DNA of 64,000 nt from CAYUYV01 sp964561475. GTDB taxonomy: Bacteria; Pseudomonadota; Alphaproteobacteria; JAJFIK01. The translations under genes and the position numbers were made by a program. Of the stretch, positions 26,120-35,561 are shown piece after piece. The first letter of the stretch is position 1. Every line of letters starts with the position of its first letter. The notes under the pieces were generated by a model. The model was not told where the DNA came from. It did not search any database and was given only the letters and a program-made list of their open reading frames with translations. The stretch covers positions 1-64,000 of the forward strand of contig CAZLPU010000004.1 of assembly GCA_964561475.1 (NCBI GenBank), written 5' to 3'.

Positions 26120-27142
26120 ATGATCATTTCGCACCGGCACAAGTTCATTTTCATCAAGACACGCAAGACGGCAGGCACCAGCGTGGAAATCGCCCTGTCC
26201 CGTCACTGCGGTCCCGAGGATGTGCTCACCCCGACCACGCCCGCCGACGAAACCTTCCGCCAGGATCTCGGCATTTATCCCCGCCACTACGCCCGTTGGC
26301 CTGTGAACCTGCTCGTGGGCAATCGCATCAATCTTCACAAGGTCCGCAAGCGCAAGCTGAAATGGATCGGCAAGATTGGTATGCGGAGGTTCCGCCAGCA
26401 TATGCCGGCGGTGGAGATTATGGCCCAGGTGCCCGAAGAGGTCTGGCGGACCTACACCAAGATCACCATTGAACGCGACCCTCTGGACCGCATCATCTCC
26501 CGCTACTACTGGGATCTCTCACGGGGGGACTGCAAGACTCTCGAAGAGTTCTTCCGTAGGGAAACCTTCGATTCCAATTTCGAGATCTACAGCATCGGCG
26601 GCGAACTGGCCGTGGACCGGATCCTGCGCTTCGACCGGCTGACCGAGGATCTCAATGATCTTTACAATGAACTGGGCATGCCCGCCGACGACTGGCTGCC
26701 CCGGACGAAATCCACCTCCCGCCCCAGGAAGAAGACCTGGCGCCAACTGCTCTCGGAAGAGCAGATCCACCGTGTCGTGATGGAATGTGCCCGGGAGTAT
26801 CTGGTGCTGGCTGAACTGGGTATGCCGGTGGCGAATGAAGTGCGCGCGATCCTGCCTCACCTGCCTGAGACACCGCCGGAAGTCATTGAACCTGTTGAGG
26901 AACAGCCGCCGGTGACCGTCGCGCCCCTCGTCAATATGGGTTTTGAAGAAACATTTCCGGCCCAACCGTTGAATGATGAGACCACGGGCAGCGAGACCCT
27001 CTATGGCGACGGCGGCCACGGTGCCGCAGCCGAGCCCGCGCCGGTCAGCCTTTACGATCAGGCGCCCTATGCCCAGCCGGAACCGCCTACCAATGATGAC
27101 TGGAACCACCGCCAGCCGCCTCCACCCCCCATGAACCGGTAA
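26120..27142 (+). CDS. Sulfotransferase-like protein (Sulfotransfer_2 type) with proline-rich tail
   Basis: A 340-residue protein. The start HKFIFIKTRKTAGTSVEIAL matches the 5'-phosphosulfate loop (PKTGGTS type) of PAPS-dependent sulfotransferases, and KITIERDPLDRIISRYYW matches the 3'-phosphate site (RdPxxRxxSxYY). Such enzymes move sulfate from PAPS to glycans or lipids. The last 100 residues are acidic and proline-rich, without a family. ATG 26120 has AGAAGGGGA upstream; an earlier start at 25973 is less likely. The glycan target is unknown; no PAPS synthesis gene is in the window. Confidence 0.85.
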   Translation: MIISHRHKFIFIKTRKTAGTSVEIALSRHCGPEDVLTPTTPADETFRQDLGIYPRHYARWPVNLLVGNRINLHKVRKRKLKWIGKIGMRRFRQHMPAVEIMAQVPEEVWRTYTKITIERDPLDRIISRYYWDLSRGDCKTLEEFFRRETFDSNFEIYSIGGELAVDRILRFDRLTEDLNDLYNELGMPADDWLPRTKSTSRPRKKTWRQLLSEEQIHRVVMECAREYLVLAELGMPVANEVRAILPHLPETPPEVIEPVEEQPPVTVAPLVNMGFEETFPAQPLNDETTGSETLYGDGGHGAAAEPAPVSLYDQAPYAQPEPPTNDDWNHRQPPPPPMNR

Positions 27143-27312
27143 CGGATCAAAACGGCGCACAGTGGCCGGGTGATACAGGCGGCATCCGGTTCTGCGGGTG
27201 CCACGGCTTCATCATGGTGCGGAAAGATAGCCGTCAATGACACGCCGGGCGACAATGAGGAAGGGCTGCCCGACCGGTTGATGGTGTGGGGCAGCTCTGA
27301 TGCGCAGTCGGC

Positions 27313-27756
27313 TCAGTCGTAAAGGGTGTAGGTGTATTCCGCCGCGTCGCCTGTATCCAGTTCTTCGAACCCTTCCCGGTCATAGCCCCGGGCTTCACAG
27401 TCATGGTCGCCGATCGCGGTGAAGGCGTCGCTGCTGGTGCAGAAGGAGTAGCTGCCGGTCCAGGAGCCGCTCACATCCATATGCTCTGCATGGAAATAAT
27501 AGTAGCGGTTGCTCAGGTCGCCTTCGACCACCGTTGCACAGCCGCCGTTGCTTTCCAGGGGCCACCAGCCTTCGGAGATCCAGCCCCCCTCGGCATCCTT
27601 GTAGCCGATGGCGACTTCCACGTCATAGCTGCTTTCGTTGCAGAAATTCAGACCGGCCCGGGCATCCGGCGCCAGCACGCTTTGTCCGGCCAGGGACAGT
27701 GTCAGGACCGCGACGGCAAGGCCTGAGGCTTTCAGCAAAACCATTATCCTGTTCAT
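27313..27756 (-). CDS. Exported DUF1036 protein
   Basis: A 147-residue protein with a signal peptide (ALA-type cleavage after LAPDARA). The mature part LNFCNESSYDVEVAIGYKDA, then WWPLESNGGCATV and RYYYFHAEH, is the DUF1036 pattern with paired cysteines, common in alphaproteobacteria, function unknown. GAGGAG lies 8 nt upstream of ATG 27756, which decides this start against longer in-frame alternatives reaching 27921. It is transcribed in the same direction as the glucosidase-like gene's strand but separated by about 220 bp. Confidence 0.88.
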   Translation of the reverse strand: MNRIMVLLKASGLAVAVLTLSLAGQSVLAPDARAGLNFCNESSYDVEVAIGYKDAEGGWISEGWWPLESNGGCATVVEGDLSNRYYYFHAEHMDVSGSWTGSYSFCTSSDAFTAIGDHDCEARGYDREGFEELDTGDAAEYTYTLYD

Positions 27757-27977
27757 GGTGTGGTCTCCTCGCATTATTCCCATTGCCACACGGGCGTCTG
27801 GTCCACATGCCCATCCGGCTGGCATGTCCATCCGGGGCAGAACCCGGCAACGCCGATCCGTGGATGCCGCCAAGTATGCGGGTGCCCGCGCTGGTTGCCC
27901 AGTGGAACAAAACGAGAGCATGCATTCCGGTCCGCTGTTCTGGCGTTGCGCCGGTGCGCCCGGCCATGGGCAAGCGG

Positions 27978-30173
27978 TTACAAGGTTACGTTGACCTTGG
28001 CGTTGCCCGTCTGGTTCAGGATGTTGACGGACACGTCGGAACCGTAGCGGCGCAGAAGCAGGTCCACGGAACTGGAGCCCACCTTCAGGGAGCGGATGGT
28101 GACTTCATCCAGGAAGTGGGGCAGGCGGGGCCGGGTGAACCGGGCCTCACCTTCTGCCCCCAGAATTTCCAGCCCGAAACAGCCCTGGAGAAGCGCAAAG
28201 GGGGCCGCGCTGGACCAGGCCTGGGGCGCGCAGGCCACCGGATAAAGGGTCGGGCCCGTGCCCGGCGTGCGCCGGAAGCCGCAGAACAGCTCCGGCAGCC
28301 GCCGCTGATCCATATAGGTGGCGGTATCAAACAGGCCGGACAGGAGCCGCTGGAGGTGGTGCTGTAATCCGTACCGGGAAAAACCGAGACCGATCAGCGC
28401 ATTGTCGTGGGGCCAGATGGAGCCGTTGTGGTAGGCCATGGGATTGTACCGGCTTTCCGCCGCCCCGATGGTCCGGATGCCCCAGCCGGAGAAAAAGTCC
28501 GGTCCCATGAGCTGGTTGGCGATGCTTTCGGCCCGTTCCGGATTGGCAATGCCGGAAAGGAGAAGCTGCCCCGCATTGGACGAGCGAACCTTGGCCGCAG
28601 TCTTCTGACCGTCAAGGCACAGAGCATACATGCCGATGTCTTCACACCAGAATTGTGCCTCGAAATTCTCCCGCAGACGCTCCGCCTGGGCGTTCAAGTG
28701 TTCCGCCTTTACCGGCAGACCCATGGCCGCCGCCAGCCGGGTGGCGAGTTTCTTCGCCGCGTAGACATAGCCCTGGACTTCCGACGGTGTGATCGGTCCT
28801 TCCACCAGGGAGCCGTCGGAGTGGAACATGCTGTCCCCGGAGTCCTTCCAGGACTGGTTGGCAAGCCCAGAATCCTTCGCCCGCTGATATTCGACGAAAC
28901 CGTCTCCGTCCCGGTCCCCGTAGGTATCGATCCAATCCAAAGCCCGCTCGATCTGGGGCCACAGTTTTGAAACCGTATGCAGATCACCGGTCTGTTGAAA
29001 GTAAAGTCCGGCCAGCAGAACGAAGAGGGGGGTGGTGTCCACGCCGCCGTAATACTGGGCAAACGGCACTTCGCCGATCCGGGCCAGCTCCCCTTTGCGC
29101 GCTTCGTGAAGGATCTTGCCCGGTTCCGCGTCCCGTTCCGGGTCCACTTCCGTCGCCTGGGTGGCGGCGAGAAACTGGAGCACGCCCTTGGCCACATCCG
29201 CATTAAGCCAGAGAGTTTCCATGGCGGTGATGATCGCATCCCGCCCGAACGTGGTGCTGAACCAGGGAATGCCGGCATATGGATAGGCGCCGTGTTCGGT
29301 CTCGGTCATCAGCATGTGCAGGTCGGCCATGGACCGGCACAGCATTTCGTTGAAGATCTCGTTGGAGGTGTCCACCGTGGCGTAATCGGAGGCGGTCTCC
29401 CGCAAACCCCGGCGGGACTGGCGCATGTAGCGGAAGAAGTTGCGCGGCTCCACGGGGGCCCGGTCTTCCTGCTCTTCGCAGCTTACCGCCATGAATATCG
29501 ATTCCCGGCCATTGGGTGTGACCGTCAGGTCGAATTCCGCGCCGTGCTCGTCCACCCGGTCGGGCTGGGGATCGAAGGTCACCACGGTTCGCCGGTGCAG
29601 GTTGTCCAGACCCTGGTAGGAAAAGATGAAGCCGTTCTCGCCGCGGCTCGTGGTCATCACACCCTTTTCCTTGCGCTGATGGCCGCGCACATCGAACACA
29701 TCGGCAAAATCTGCACCGAAATTGATCCGAATAGAGAAGGTGTGGTCCTTGATATCGAAATTGCGGACGCTGAACCGTTCGTGGGCGGCTCCATTCCAGA
29801 GAAACTTCGCCCGGCTGATATGGATCGTGTCCCGGGGCAGCACCCGCACCCCGTCCTTGATCAGATCCGGATTGGTCAAATCCACCGCCAGCAGGGCATT
29901 GTTGTCCCGCACGACGGAACTGAGCAGCAGAGGCCGTTCATCGTTGATGAATATATGCAGGTCCGACAGATATCGGGTATCCCGATAGAACAATCCCTCC
30001 GGACTGCCGGTGCCGCCATAAACATCCCCATAATGATCAAACACGCCGAACATGTCGCCGTGTTTCAAGGTGCGCGGCCGGCGTTCCATCAGGGACGCGG
30101 TCACGGGAATGTAGAACTGGGTGGGGGCAGGGGCTTCGAGTGGAGCAGGATCGTCTGCGGACGGTTTCAGCAT
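27978..30173 (-). CDS. Amylo-alpha-1,6-glucosidase-like glycoside hydrolase (glycogen-debranching N-terminal domain)
   Basis: A 731-residue protein. The N-terminal third (FGVFDHYGDVYGGTGSPEG, then GLFYRDTRYLSDL) is the glycogen-debranching N-terminal domain PF14742. The rest is an (alpha/alpha)6 barrel with GIPWFSTTFGRDAIITAM, WKDSGDSMFHSDG and YHNGSIWPHDNALIG, the catalytic-barrel motifs of the GDE/GH63-like clan. Family members cleave alpha-1,6 or related glucosidic links; many bacterial ones are linked to small glucosides rather than glycogen. No signal peptide is seen. It lies downstream of, and on the same strand as, the GT4 gene. The start at 30173 is provisional. Confidence 0.9.
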   Translation of the reverse strand: MLKPSADDPAPLEAPAPTQFYIPVTASLMERRPRTLKHGDMFGVFDHYGDVYGGTGSPEGLFYRDTRYLSDLHIFINDERPLLLSSVVRDNNALLAVDLTNPDLIKDGVRVLPRDTIHISRAKFLWNGAAHERFSVRNFDIKDHTFSIRINFGADFADVFDVRGHQRKEKGVMTTSRGENGFIFSYQGLDNLHRRTVVTFDPQPDRVDEHGAEFDLTVTPNGRESIFMAVSCEEQEDRAPVEPRNFFRYMRQSRRGLRETASDYATVDTSNEIFNEMLCRSMADLHMLMTETEHGAYPYAGIPWFSTTFGRDAIITAMETLWLNADVAKGVLQFLAATQATEVDPERDAEPGKILHEARKGELARIGEVPFAQYYGGVDTTPLFVLLAGLYFQQTGDLHTVSKLWPQIERALDWIDTYGDRDGDGFVEYQRAKDSGLANQSWKDSGDSMFHSDGSLVEGPITPSEVQGYVYAAKKLATRLAAAMGLPVKAEHLNAQAERLRENFEAQFWCEDIGMYALCLDGQKTAAKVRSSNAGQLLLSGIANPERAESIANQLMGPDFFSGWGIRTIGAAESRYNPMAYHNGSIWPHDNALIGLGFSRYGLQHHLQRLLSGLFDTATYMDQRRLPELFCGFRRTPGTGPTLYPVACAPQAWSSAAPFALLQGCFGLEILGAEGEARFTRPRLPHFLDEVTIRSLKVGSSSVDLLLRRYGSDVSVNILNQTGNAKVNVTL

Positions 30174-30209
30174 GGGGTAGAACGCTCTTTTCAATAACGA
30201 ATGTACAAG

Positions 30210-30230
30210 ACGTGGCCCGGACGGCCACGT
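30210..30230. repeat. 8-bp perfect inverted repeat upstream of the glucosidase-like gene
   Basis: ACGTGGCC and GGCCACGT flank a 5-nt spacer, 37 bp upstream of the start codon. It could be a repressor operator or a 5'-UTR hairpin. Confidence 0.55.
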
Positions 30231-30427
30231 TACCATAGAACAGATAGTGTTTGATCGGGGAGGTTTTACGGCAAAGGTCAATAAAAAAATGCTGCGACCC
30301 GAACGTCACGCTCGGGCCCGGCCAGTTTTCAAAAGAGTCAACGTCCAAAAGGGTCCAGCGCAGAACCCTGAAGAAGCGGCGTGCGTGGGGCACGCCTGAA
30401 AGCCGCCGGCGCTATCAGCCGCCTGAT

Positions 30428-30458
30428 CCATCCGGGCTCACGCAGTCAGCCCGGATGG
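30428..30458 (-). repeat. 11-bp stem-loop between the GT4 and glucosidase-like genes
   Basis: CCATCCGGGCT pairs perfectly with AGCCCGGATGG across a 9-nt loop, 40 bp after the glycosyltransferase stop. No T-run follows on either strand, so it is a 3' stabiliser or a weak terminator rather than a standard intrinsic terminator. The 324-bp gap around it (30174-30497) holds no gene. Confidence 0.6.
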
Positions 30459-30497
30459 AGGGGGGCGCCTTGTGGTCGCGACCAAAGTCCCGACGGA

Positions 30498-31547
30498 TCA
30501 GGCCACCCGGATCCGCGGACGTCCGCCTTGGGTGAGTTCTTCGTAGACCCGGACATAATCCTGAGCCATCCGCCGGGAGGAGAAACGCTCCTCGAAGCGC
30601 TGACGCACTTTCGTCCGGTCGAGGGCTTCCACCTTGGGCACGGCGGCGACGGCCGCGTCCATGTCCTCGACCACATAGCCCGATACACCGTCTTCCAGCA
30701 CTTCCGGAACGGACCCGCATTTCCAGGCGATGACTGGCGTGCCGCAGGCCATAGACTCGATCATCACGAGACCGAAGGGTTCGGGCCAGTCAATGGGGAA
30801 GAGCAGGGCCGTGGCGTTCGCAAGGAAGCTCTGCTTTTCGTCTTCGCCGATTTCGCCGATGAATTCGATGCCCGGCTGATCCAGCAGGTGCTTCACTTCA
30901 TCATCGAAGAATTCCTGGTCGGCGGGGTCCACCTTGGCGGCGATTTTCAGGGTCATCCCGGCGCGCTTGGCGATTTCAATGGCCCGGTCCACCCGCTTCT
31001 CCCGGGCAATCCGTCCAAGGAAGGCCAGATAGGGCTCACCGTCTGGCTTGCCCGGCTTGTACAGATCAAGTGGCAGCCCGTGATAGACGGTCTTGGCCCA
31101 GTTGGCTTTCATGGGCAGGCGCTGGTTATCCGAGATCGACACCAGGGGCGTATCCGGGAACGCGCCGAAAATCGGATGAATATCCGGCAGGTCCATGCGC
31201 CCGTGCATGGTGGTGACGAAGGGCTTGCCCAGGGTGCTGAACAGGGGCAGGTGCAGATAGTCGATATGGAAGTGGACGATATCGAAATCCCGAACCTGCC
31301 GGCGGACCTGCTCCAGGAGCAAGGCCGTGTGGGGCAGATAATCCTTCACGCCGTCATCGAGCCGCAGCGCCTTGGGGCAGCAGGGGATCAGACGGGCATC
31401 CGTGATGGAATCACCGCTTGCGAACAGGGTGACGTCATGGCCCTGGCGGACCAGCTCCTCCGTCAGATAGGAAACGATTCGTTCCGTACCGCCGTAAAAA
31501 CGGGGTGGGACGCTCTCGATCAACGGTGAGACCTGAGCGATTTTCAT
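30498..31547 (-). CDS. Glycosyltransferase family 4 protein
   Basis: A 349-residue GT-B fold enzyme. The N-terminus IAQVSPLIESVPPRFYGGTE with the GGTE donor loop, the acceptor-domain motif DIVHFHIDYLHLP, and the C-terminal EPFGLVMIESMACGTPVIA with its E-x7-E donor motif place it in GT4. It likely transfers a sugar from a nucleotide-sugar; the pairing with the adjacent debranching-like hydrolase is common in proteobacteria, and roles in a compatible glucoside or glycan are possible. AGGAGG 7 nt before ATG 31547 sets the start. No membrane segment. Confidence 0.92.
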   Translation of the reverse strand: MKIAQVSPLIESVPPRFYGGTERIVSYLTEELVRQGHDVTLFASGDSITDARLIPCCPKALRLDDGVKDYLPHTALLLEQVRRQVRDFDIVHFHIDYLHLPLFSTLGKPFVTTMHGRMDLPDIHPIFGAFPDTPLVSISDNQRLPMKANWAKTVYHGLPLDLYKPGKPDGEPYLAFLGRIAREKRVDRAIEIAKRAGMTLKIAAKVDPADQEFFDDEVKHLLDQPGIEFIGEIGEDEKQSFLANATALLFPIDWPEPFGLVMIESMACGTPVIAWKCGSVPEVLEDGVSGYVVEDMDAAVAAVPKVEALDRTKVRQRFEERFSSRRMAQDYVRVYEELTQGGRPRIRVA

Positions 31548-33023
31548 AGTCAGCCTCCTGACAAATGTCTTCCACAGGGAAGACAAGGACCCGGTTTTCC
31601 CCCGGCATTTCGGCGGGACACCGGTACAGCCACCTGGAGCCTCTAGGTAGCAATGGTGAAGGAAAGGTCGGCGTTATGGCCTGTCGGATATGGGAATGCG
31701 TGTGTTGGGTATCTTCTCTCTTCCGCTTCCGACGACGTTCGGTCCGCTCACTGACTTGGACCGGACGCCTTCAAGGACAGGCTGTTTGCTCCTGGCCGCC
31801 TCATTCGGCATCGACTTCCTGAGAGATACGCCTCTCGCGTTGGCCTCGTTCTCCGGCCTCCGGCTGGGGTGTCGTTCCCGAACCACCGCCCGGAGAGTTG
31901 TACGTCTAATGATCCCCATTGGATGAGTTTGGCAGTTTGAGCTGCCGCTGAACTCCGTCTCGAAACGCGTAATACCGATACTGTTGTGATCTATACGCGA
32001 AAAAGCGGTAATCCAGTACCCCTCCTTCAATTCTTTCTGAACGGGCTGACACGACCTCACCTTGTGGGGAGCAGGACCGCATATCCGCCATCTGCCAGCG
32101 CGCCCAGTTCGTGATGTTTCGGATCAAGGTGTCCCAATTCGAAGCACCACACAGACGATAGTTTGAATGGTTTGAACCCATCTGTCCAGCATGAGCAAAA
32201 CCTTTCTGAAAGGAGAGGCGACGTTCTCCCTGGCAAAACCGTGATAAATCCAGCAGGTGCCCATGTCATTGTGAGAGCGTAACGAATGTTCCCAGCCCAA
32301 CAATGATTCGGCAACTTTCGAAAAGTTATCTCCTTTCAGAGTGTGGCTAAGGCATTACCGGACCTGTCAATCTGGAAAATTTGTTTTCCTGTGCCTTTCT
32401 CTTCAGAGGGCGAGGGAACTATTCTGATTCGGTGCACAAGTATTTCAGGATTGTCAGCCTCCCGGGACACGGGAGCGGGCGATGTAGAGGAATGATGTCG
32501 CGTTTGTGTCATTTGCGTAACAAGCGTAATGGTACCGCGAAACGCAAACAGGGGGATAAGTCAGGCCAGATCCTGAACCCTTTCGACCCAAACGCTCTGA
32601 CGAATCACGCCCGATCGCGCCTCTGCCCGCGCCCCTGCCCATGCATACGCCCCTGGCAAAGCCGATGCGCACGCCCGCGCCCCTGAGGGCATTCCCGGAG
32701 AGCAAAATCCAGGCGTGGTGTCGTCCGGACTTCGGCTCGGGACAAAATCCGCTTGGCGATTTGCTGCGCTGTGGCCTTAAGGATCCGATCGATTTGGCTT
32801 ACCGTCGTGGTCCTGCGGTGCGCCGGTACCATGCGACCGGCACCATGCAACCGGAGCAGGGGCGGCTATGATTATCATGCCGTGAAATCAAAGGGTTGAA
32901 GCAACCCGCAAGCACAGTCCGGCCTCGATGGGGCCAGCATCCTTGAAGACGTTCGATCCGTAACGGATCCCCCGGCCCTCAAGGCTGCTCCATCCAGTGC
33001 AAGGACCGAACAAGGGGGCGCCA
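31548..33023. other. 1.5-kb stretch with no confident gene, lower GC than its surroundings
   Basis: This is the longest gene-poor stretch in the window. Base composition between about 31.7 and 32.6 kb is visibly closer to 50% GC than the roughly 65% of the coding regions. Reading frames are short and without family signatures. I saw no tRNA, tmRNA, rRNA or transposase remnant. It holds the promoters of the GT4 gene (minus) and ABC genes (plus). One frame at 31906-32181 is listed separately at low confidence. Confidence 0.5.
31906..32181 (-). CDS. Possible orphan protein, 91 residues
   Basis: A frame reading MGSNHSNYRLCGASNWDT to QLKLPNSSNGDH. It has a balanced amino-acid composition with several Tyr/Trp and a low-GC codon pattern unlike neighbours. 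The ribosome site is weak (GGACAG). No family is recognised. It may be acquired DNA or a chance frame; listed because it is the most protein-like frame of the region. Confidence 0.25.
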   Translation of the reverse strand: MGSNHSNYRLCGASNWDTLIRNITNWARWQMADMRSCSPQGEVVSARSERIEGGVLDYRFFAYRSQQYRYYAFRDGVQRQLKLPNSSNGDH

Positions 33024-33941
33024 ATGATTGTCGCCGAAAATGTCAGCTACGAGTATCCAACGGTCCGAGCCCTGGACGGGGTATCCCTGCGGGTGGAGCG
33101 GGGTGAAATCGCCGCCCTTGTCGGTCCGAACGGGGCCGGCAAGACCACCTTGTTGCGCTGCCTCGCGGCACTGGAACGACCCTATTCGGGCACCGTCTCC
33201 ATCGACGGCCTCGACACCCAGGTCCATCCCCGGAACGTCCATGCCCGCATCGGGTATCTGCCCGATTTCTTCGGTCTTTACGATGAACTGACCGTCGAGC
33301 AGAGCCTGACCTTCGCGGCCCGGTCCCACGATATCTCCAGCGGCGATGCTCCGGCGGCGGTGCAAAAGGCCGCCGAGCGGGTCGGCCTCACGGACAGGAT
33401 GAAAGACAAGGCCGGGCATCTCTCCCGGGGCCTGCGCCAGCGCCTCGCCATCGGCCAGGCCATTGTCCATGAGCCCCGGGTTCTGCTCTTGGATGAACCG
33501 GCCTCCGGTCTCGATCCCCAGGCCCGCCGGGATCTGTCGAACCTGTTCCTGTCTCTGCGGGATCTGGGCATCACCCAACTCATATCCTCCCACATCCTGG
33601 CGGAGTTGAGCGACTACTGCACCTTCATGGTCAGCATGAGCGACGGAAAGATCGTCAGTACCCGGGCGGTGACCGGGGCCGACAAGGACGGGCGGATGGC
33701 CCTGCGGATCGACCTGTCCGTGCCCAATGACAGCCTCGGCGATGTGCTGAGCGCCACAGATGGTGTGACGGTCCTGGAGGCTCAGGCCGGTCACGCGGTG
33801 GTGGTGCTCGACGGGGTGGAACGCCCGGCCCTGCTGCGCGCCCTCCTCAATGCGGGCTTTGAGGTCTCCGGCATCTCCGAACAGAAACAGAGCCTGGAAG
33901 ATGCCTATTTCCAGGACATCAAGGCCAGTGGCCGGTCTTAA
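33024..33941 (+). CDS. ABC transporter ATP-binding protein
   Basis: A 305-residue ATPase. Walker A GPNGAGKTT, signature LSRGLRQRLAIGQAI, Walker B VLLLDEPASGLDPQAR and the switch-histidine region ISSHILAEL are all intact. The CcmA/NodI-like layout with a short C-terminal regulatory part fits ABC-2-type exporters. AGGGGG precedes ATG 33024; an upstream GTG at 32997 is also in frame. The permease gene starts 15 bp downstream with its own ribosome site, so the two form an operon. The exported substrate is unknown. Confidence 0.95.
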   Translation: MIVAENVSYEYPTVRALDGVSLRVERGEIAALVGPNGAGKTTLLRCLAALERPYSGTVSIDGLDTQVHPRNVHARIGYLPDFFGLYDELTVEQSLTFAARSHDISSGDAPAAVQKAAERVGLTDRMKDKAGHLSRGLRQRLAIGQAIVHEPRVLLLDEPASGLDPQARRDLSNLFLSLRDLGITQLISSHILAELSDYCTFMVSMSDGKIVSTRAVTGADKDGRMALRIDLSVPNDSLGDVLSATDGVTVLEAQAGHAVVVLDGVERPALLRALLNAGFEVSGISEQKQSLEDAYFQDIKASGRS

Positions 33942-33955
33942 GGGGAGGACGAGCA

Positions 33956-35356
33956 ATGAATCCGGAATTTCAACGCAATCTGTGGCTCAACCTGTCCCCA
34001 ACGCGGCTGATCATGATGCCCGTGGTGCTGGGCACCGTCTTCCTGGCGGCTTCGGTGGCTCCGGACGAATTCGGCCTTGTGCCGCAAATCGCCCAGACGG
34101 GGTTCTTCTTCATCGTGATTATCTGGGGCACCTGGCTTGCGGCCCGGGCCGTGGTCGGTGAAATCAGGGACCGCACCTGGGATGGCCAGCGCATGTCCGC
34201 CATCGCCCCCTGGTCCATGGTCTGGGGCAAGCTGTTCGGGACCACTGTCTTTGTCTGGTATGGCGGCCTGATCTGCCTCGTGGTCATGTTTCAGGGCATC
34301 AGTGCCCAATACGGTCCCAGCGAGGCCCTGAACCAGGTGGGCCTTTACGCAACGGCCGGGATTTTCGGCCATGCGGTGGCTCTGCTCACGAGCCTGCTCG
34401 CTGTCCGCCGCCAGTCCCGCCACCCGCGGATCGAAGTGTTTCTCCATCAGATCGCCGGGATCGGTGGTGCCGCCCTGGTGTTCTCCCTGTGGCCGGGAAA
34501 CTGGCCGGACGGCTTTGACGTGAACCTCCGCTGGTACGGTATGACCGTGGAGGTCCGGTCCTTCTTCTTCATCTCCCTGCTGACCTTCATTGTCTGGGCC
34601 CTGATCGGCAACTACCGGCAAATGCGCCAGGAATTGCAATATTCCAACTCCGCCCTGGTGTGGCTTGCCTTCATGGCCTACGCGATGATCTATGCCGCCG
34701 GGTTCGTGGACGGCCAGACCCTGGCCATGGTCCGCTCTGAAATGAACGAGGATCTGCAAAATCTGCCCATTGTGGATCCGGCCCTCATGCGGCTGGTGGT
34801 GGCCAATCTGGTCGCGGCGGTGCTCGCCTACATCATGCTGTTCCTGGACGACAAGGATATCGTCACTTTGCGGTGGATCGCCGGACGCATCGGCTCGGGT
34901 CAGCTTGTCAGCGGTCTGAGCCGGGTCCCGAGCTGGGCCTGGAGTGTGGCGGCCAGCGGCGTCCTGGTTCTCCTGATCATGATCCTGGGGCGTCCCATTG
35001 CCCTTGATGCACGGGTGGCCTCGGAGGCGGCGGATGTGGGCTTTGTGTCCAACAACGCCGCGGACTGGCGCCTGTTCGTCCTGGCGGGGTTCTTCTTCCT
35101 GCTGCGGGATACGGGCATCGTGTTGTTCTTCAAGACCGGGCGGCGGTCCCGGGGCAGCGACTTCTGGGCGCTGATCACCCTCGCGGTGCTCTACGTGGTC
35201 ATGCCCGTCATAATCAGCGGCTTCAATCTCGGCGGACTGATGCCCCTGTTCCTGCCCTATACGTTGCAACTGTCCTGGGTGACGGTCTTCTTCCCACTGA
35301 TGGCCGCCGGAGTGATCTGGTCGGTGGTCATCACCCGGATCGCCTCACGCAGCTAG
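33956..35356 (+). CDS. ABC transporter membrane subunit
   Basis: A 466-residue polytopic protein with about eleven or twelve hydrophobic segments. It shares no strong family motif by eye, but RDRTWDGQRMSAI, following the second segment, resembles the coupling region of ABC-2-type permeases, where the element contacts the ATPase. It is translationally close to the ATPase gene upstream (15 bp) and has a GGGGAGG ribosome site. The pair most likely exports something across the inner membrane. A stem-loop begins at its stop codon and an intrinsic terminator follows at 35.5 kb. Confidence 0.82.
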   Translation: MNPEFQRNLWLNLSPTRLIMMPVVLGTVFLAASVAPDEFGLVPQIAQTGFFFIVIIWGTWLAARAVVGEIRDRTWDGQRMSAIAPWSMVWGKLFGTTVFVWYGGLICLVVMFQGISAQYGPSEALNQVGLYATAGIFGHAVALLTSLLAVRRQSRHPRIEVFLHQIAGIGGAALVFSLWPGNWPDGFDVNLRWYGMTVEVRSFFFISLLTFIVWALIGNYRQMRQELQYSNSALVWLAFMAYAMIYAAGFVDGQTLAMVRSEMNEDLQNLPIVDPALMRLVVANLVAAVLAYIMLFLDDKDIVTLRWIAGRIGSGQLVSGLSRVPSWAWSVAASGVLVLLIMILGRPIALDARVASEAADVGFVSNNAADWRLFVLAGFFFLLRDTGIVLFFKTGRRSRGSDFWALITLAVLYVVMPVIISGFNLGGLMPLFLPYTLQLSWVTVFFPLMAAGVIWSVVITRIASRS

Positions 35357-35387
35357 AGAGTGATCCGACCGGGTTGGATCACGCTCC
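35356..35387. repeat. Long imperfect palindrome at the permease stop
   Basis: GAGAGTGATCCGACC and GGTTGGATCACGCTC form a 15-bp stem with two imperfect positions and a very short loop. A second imperfect GGATCC... palindrome lies at about 35433-35464. Such GTGATCC-type palindromes resemble interspersed repeats of alphaproteobacterial intergenic regions; only one copy is seen in this window. Confidence 0.55.
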
Positions 35388-35488
35388 GGCGCCGCCCCTG
35401 CGCAGGGGCTGCGCACGGTAAGCAACAAGACGGCGGATCCGATCCCGTTTGAACGGAACCGGATCCTGGTGGTGCACCTTCGCAACTA

Positions 35489-35528
35489 ACAAAAGCGGGC
35501 CCCGGTTCTCCCTTGGCCCGCTTTTTTG
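35489..35528. terminator. Bidirectional intrinsic terminator
   Basis: AAAAGCGGGCC and GGCCCGCTTTTTT flank a loop of about 13 nt. It has a T-run on both strands, so it ends the ABC operon (plus) and the DUF3089 gene (minus). Confidence 0.92.
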
Positions 35529-35561
35529 TTGGTGTCTGAGCGGATTGTCAGGCTGGACTGC

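Noticed and set aside
32605..32850. Frame with a helix-rich segment resembling a transposase fragment
   Set aside because: R/G/H-rich low-complexity ends, no DDE or zinc motif and no inverted repeats nearby.
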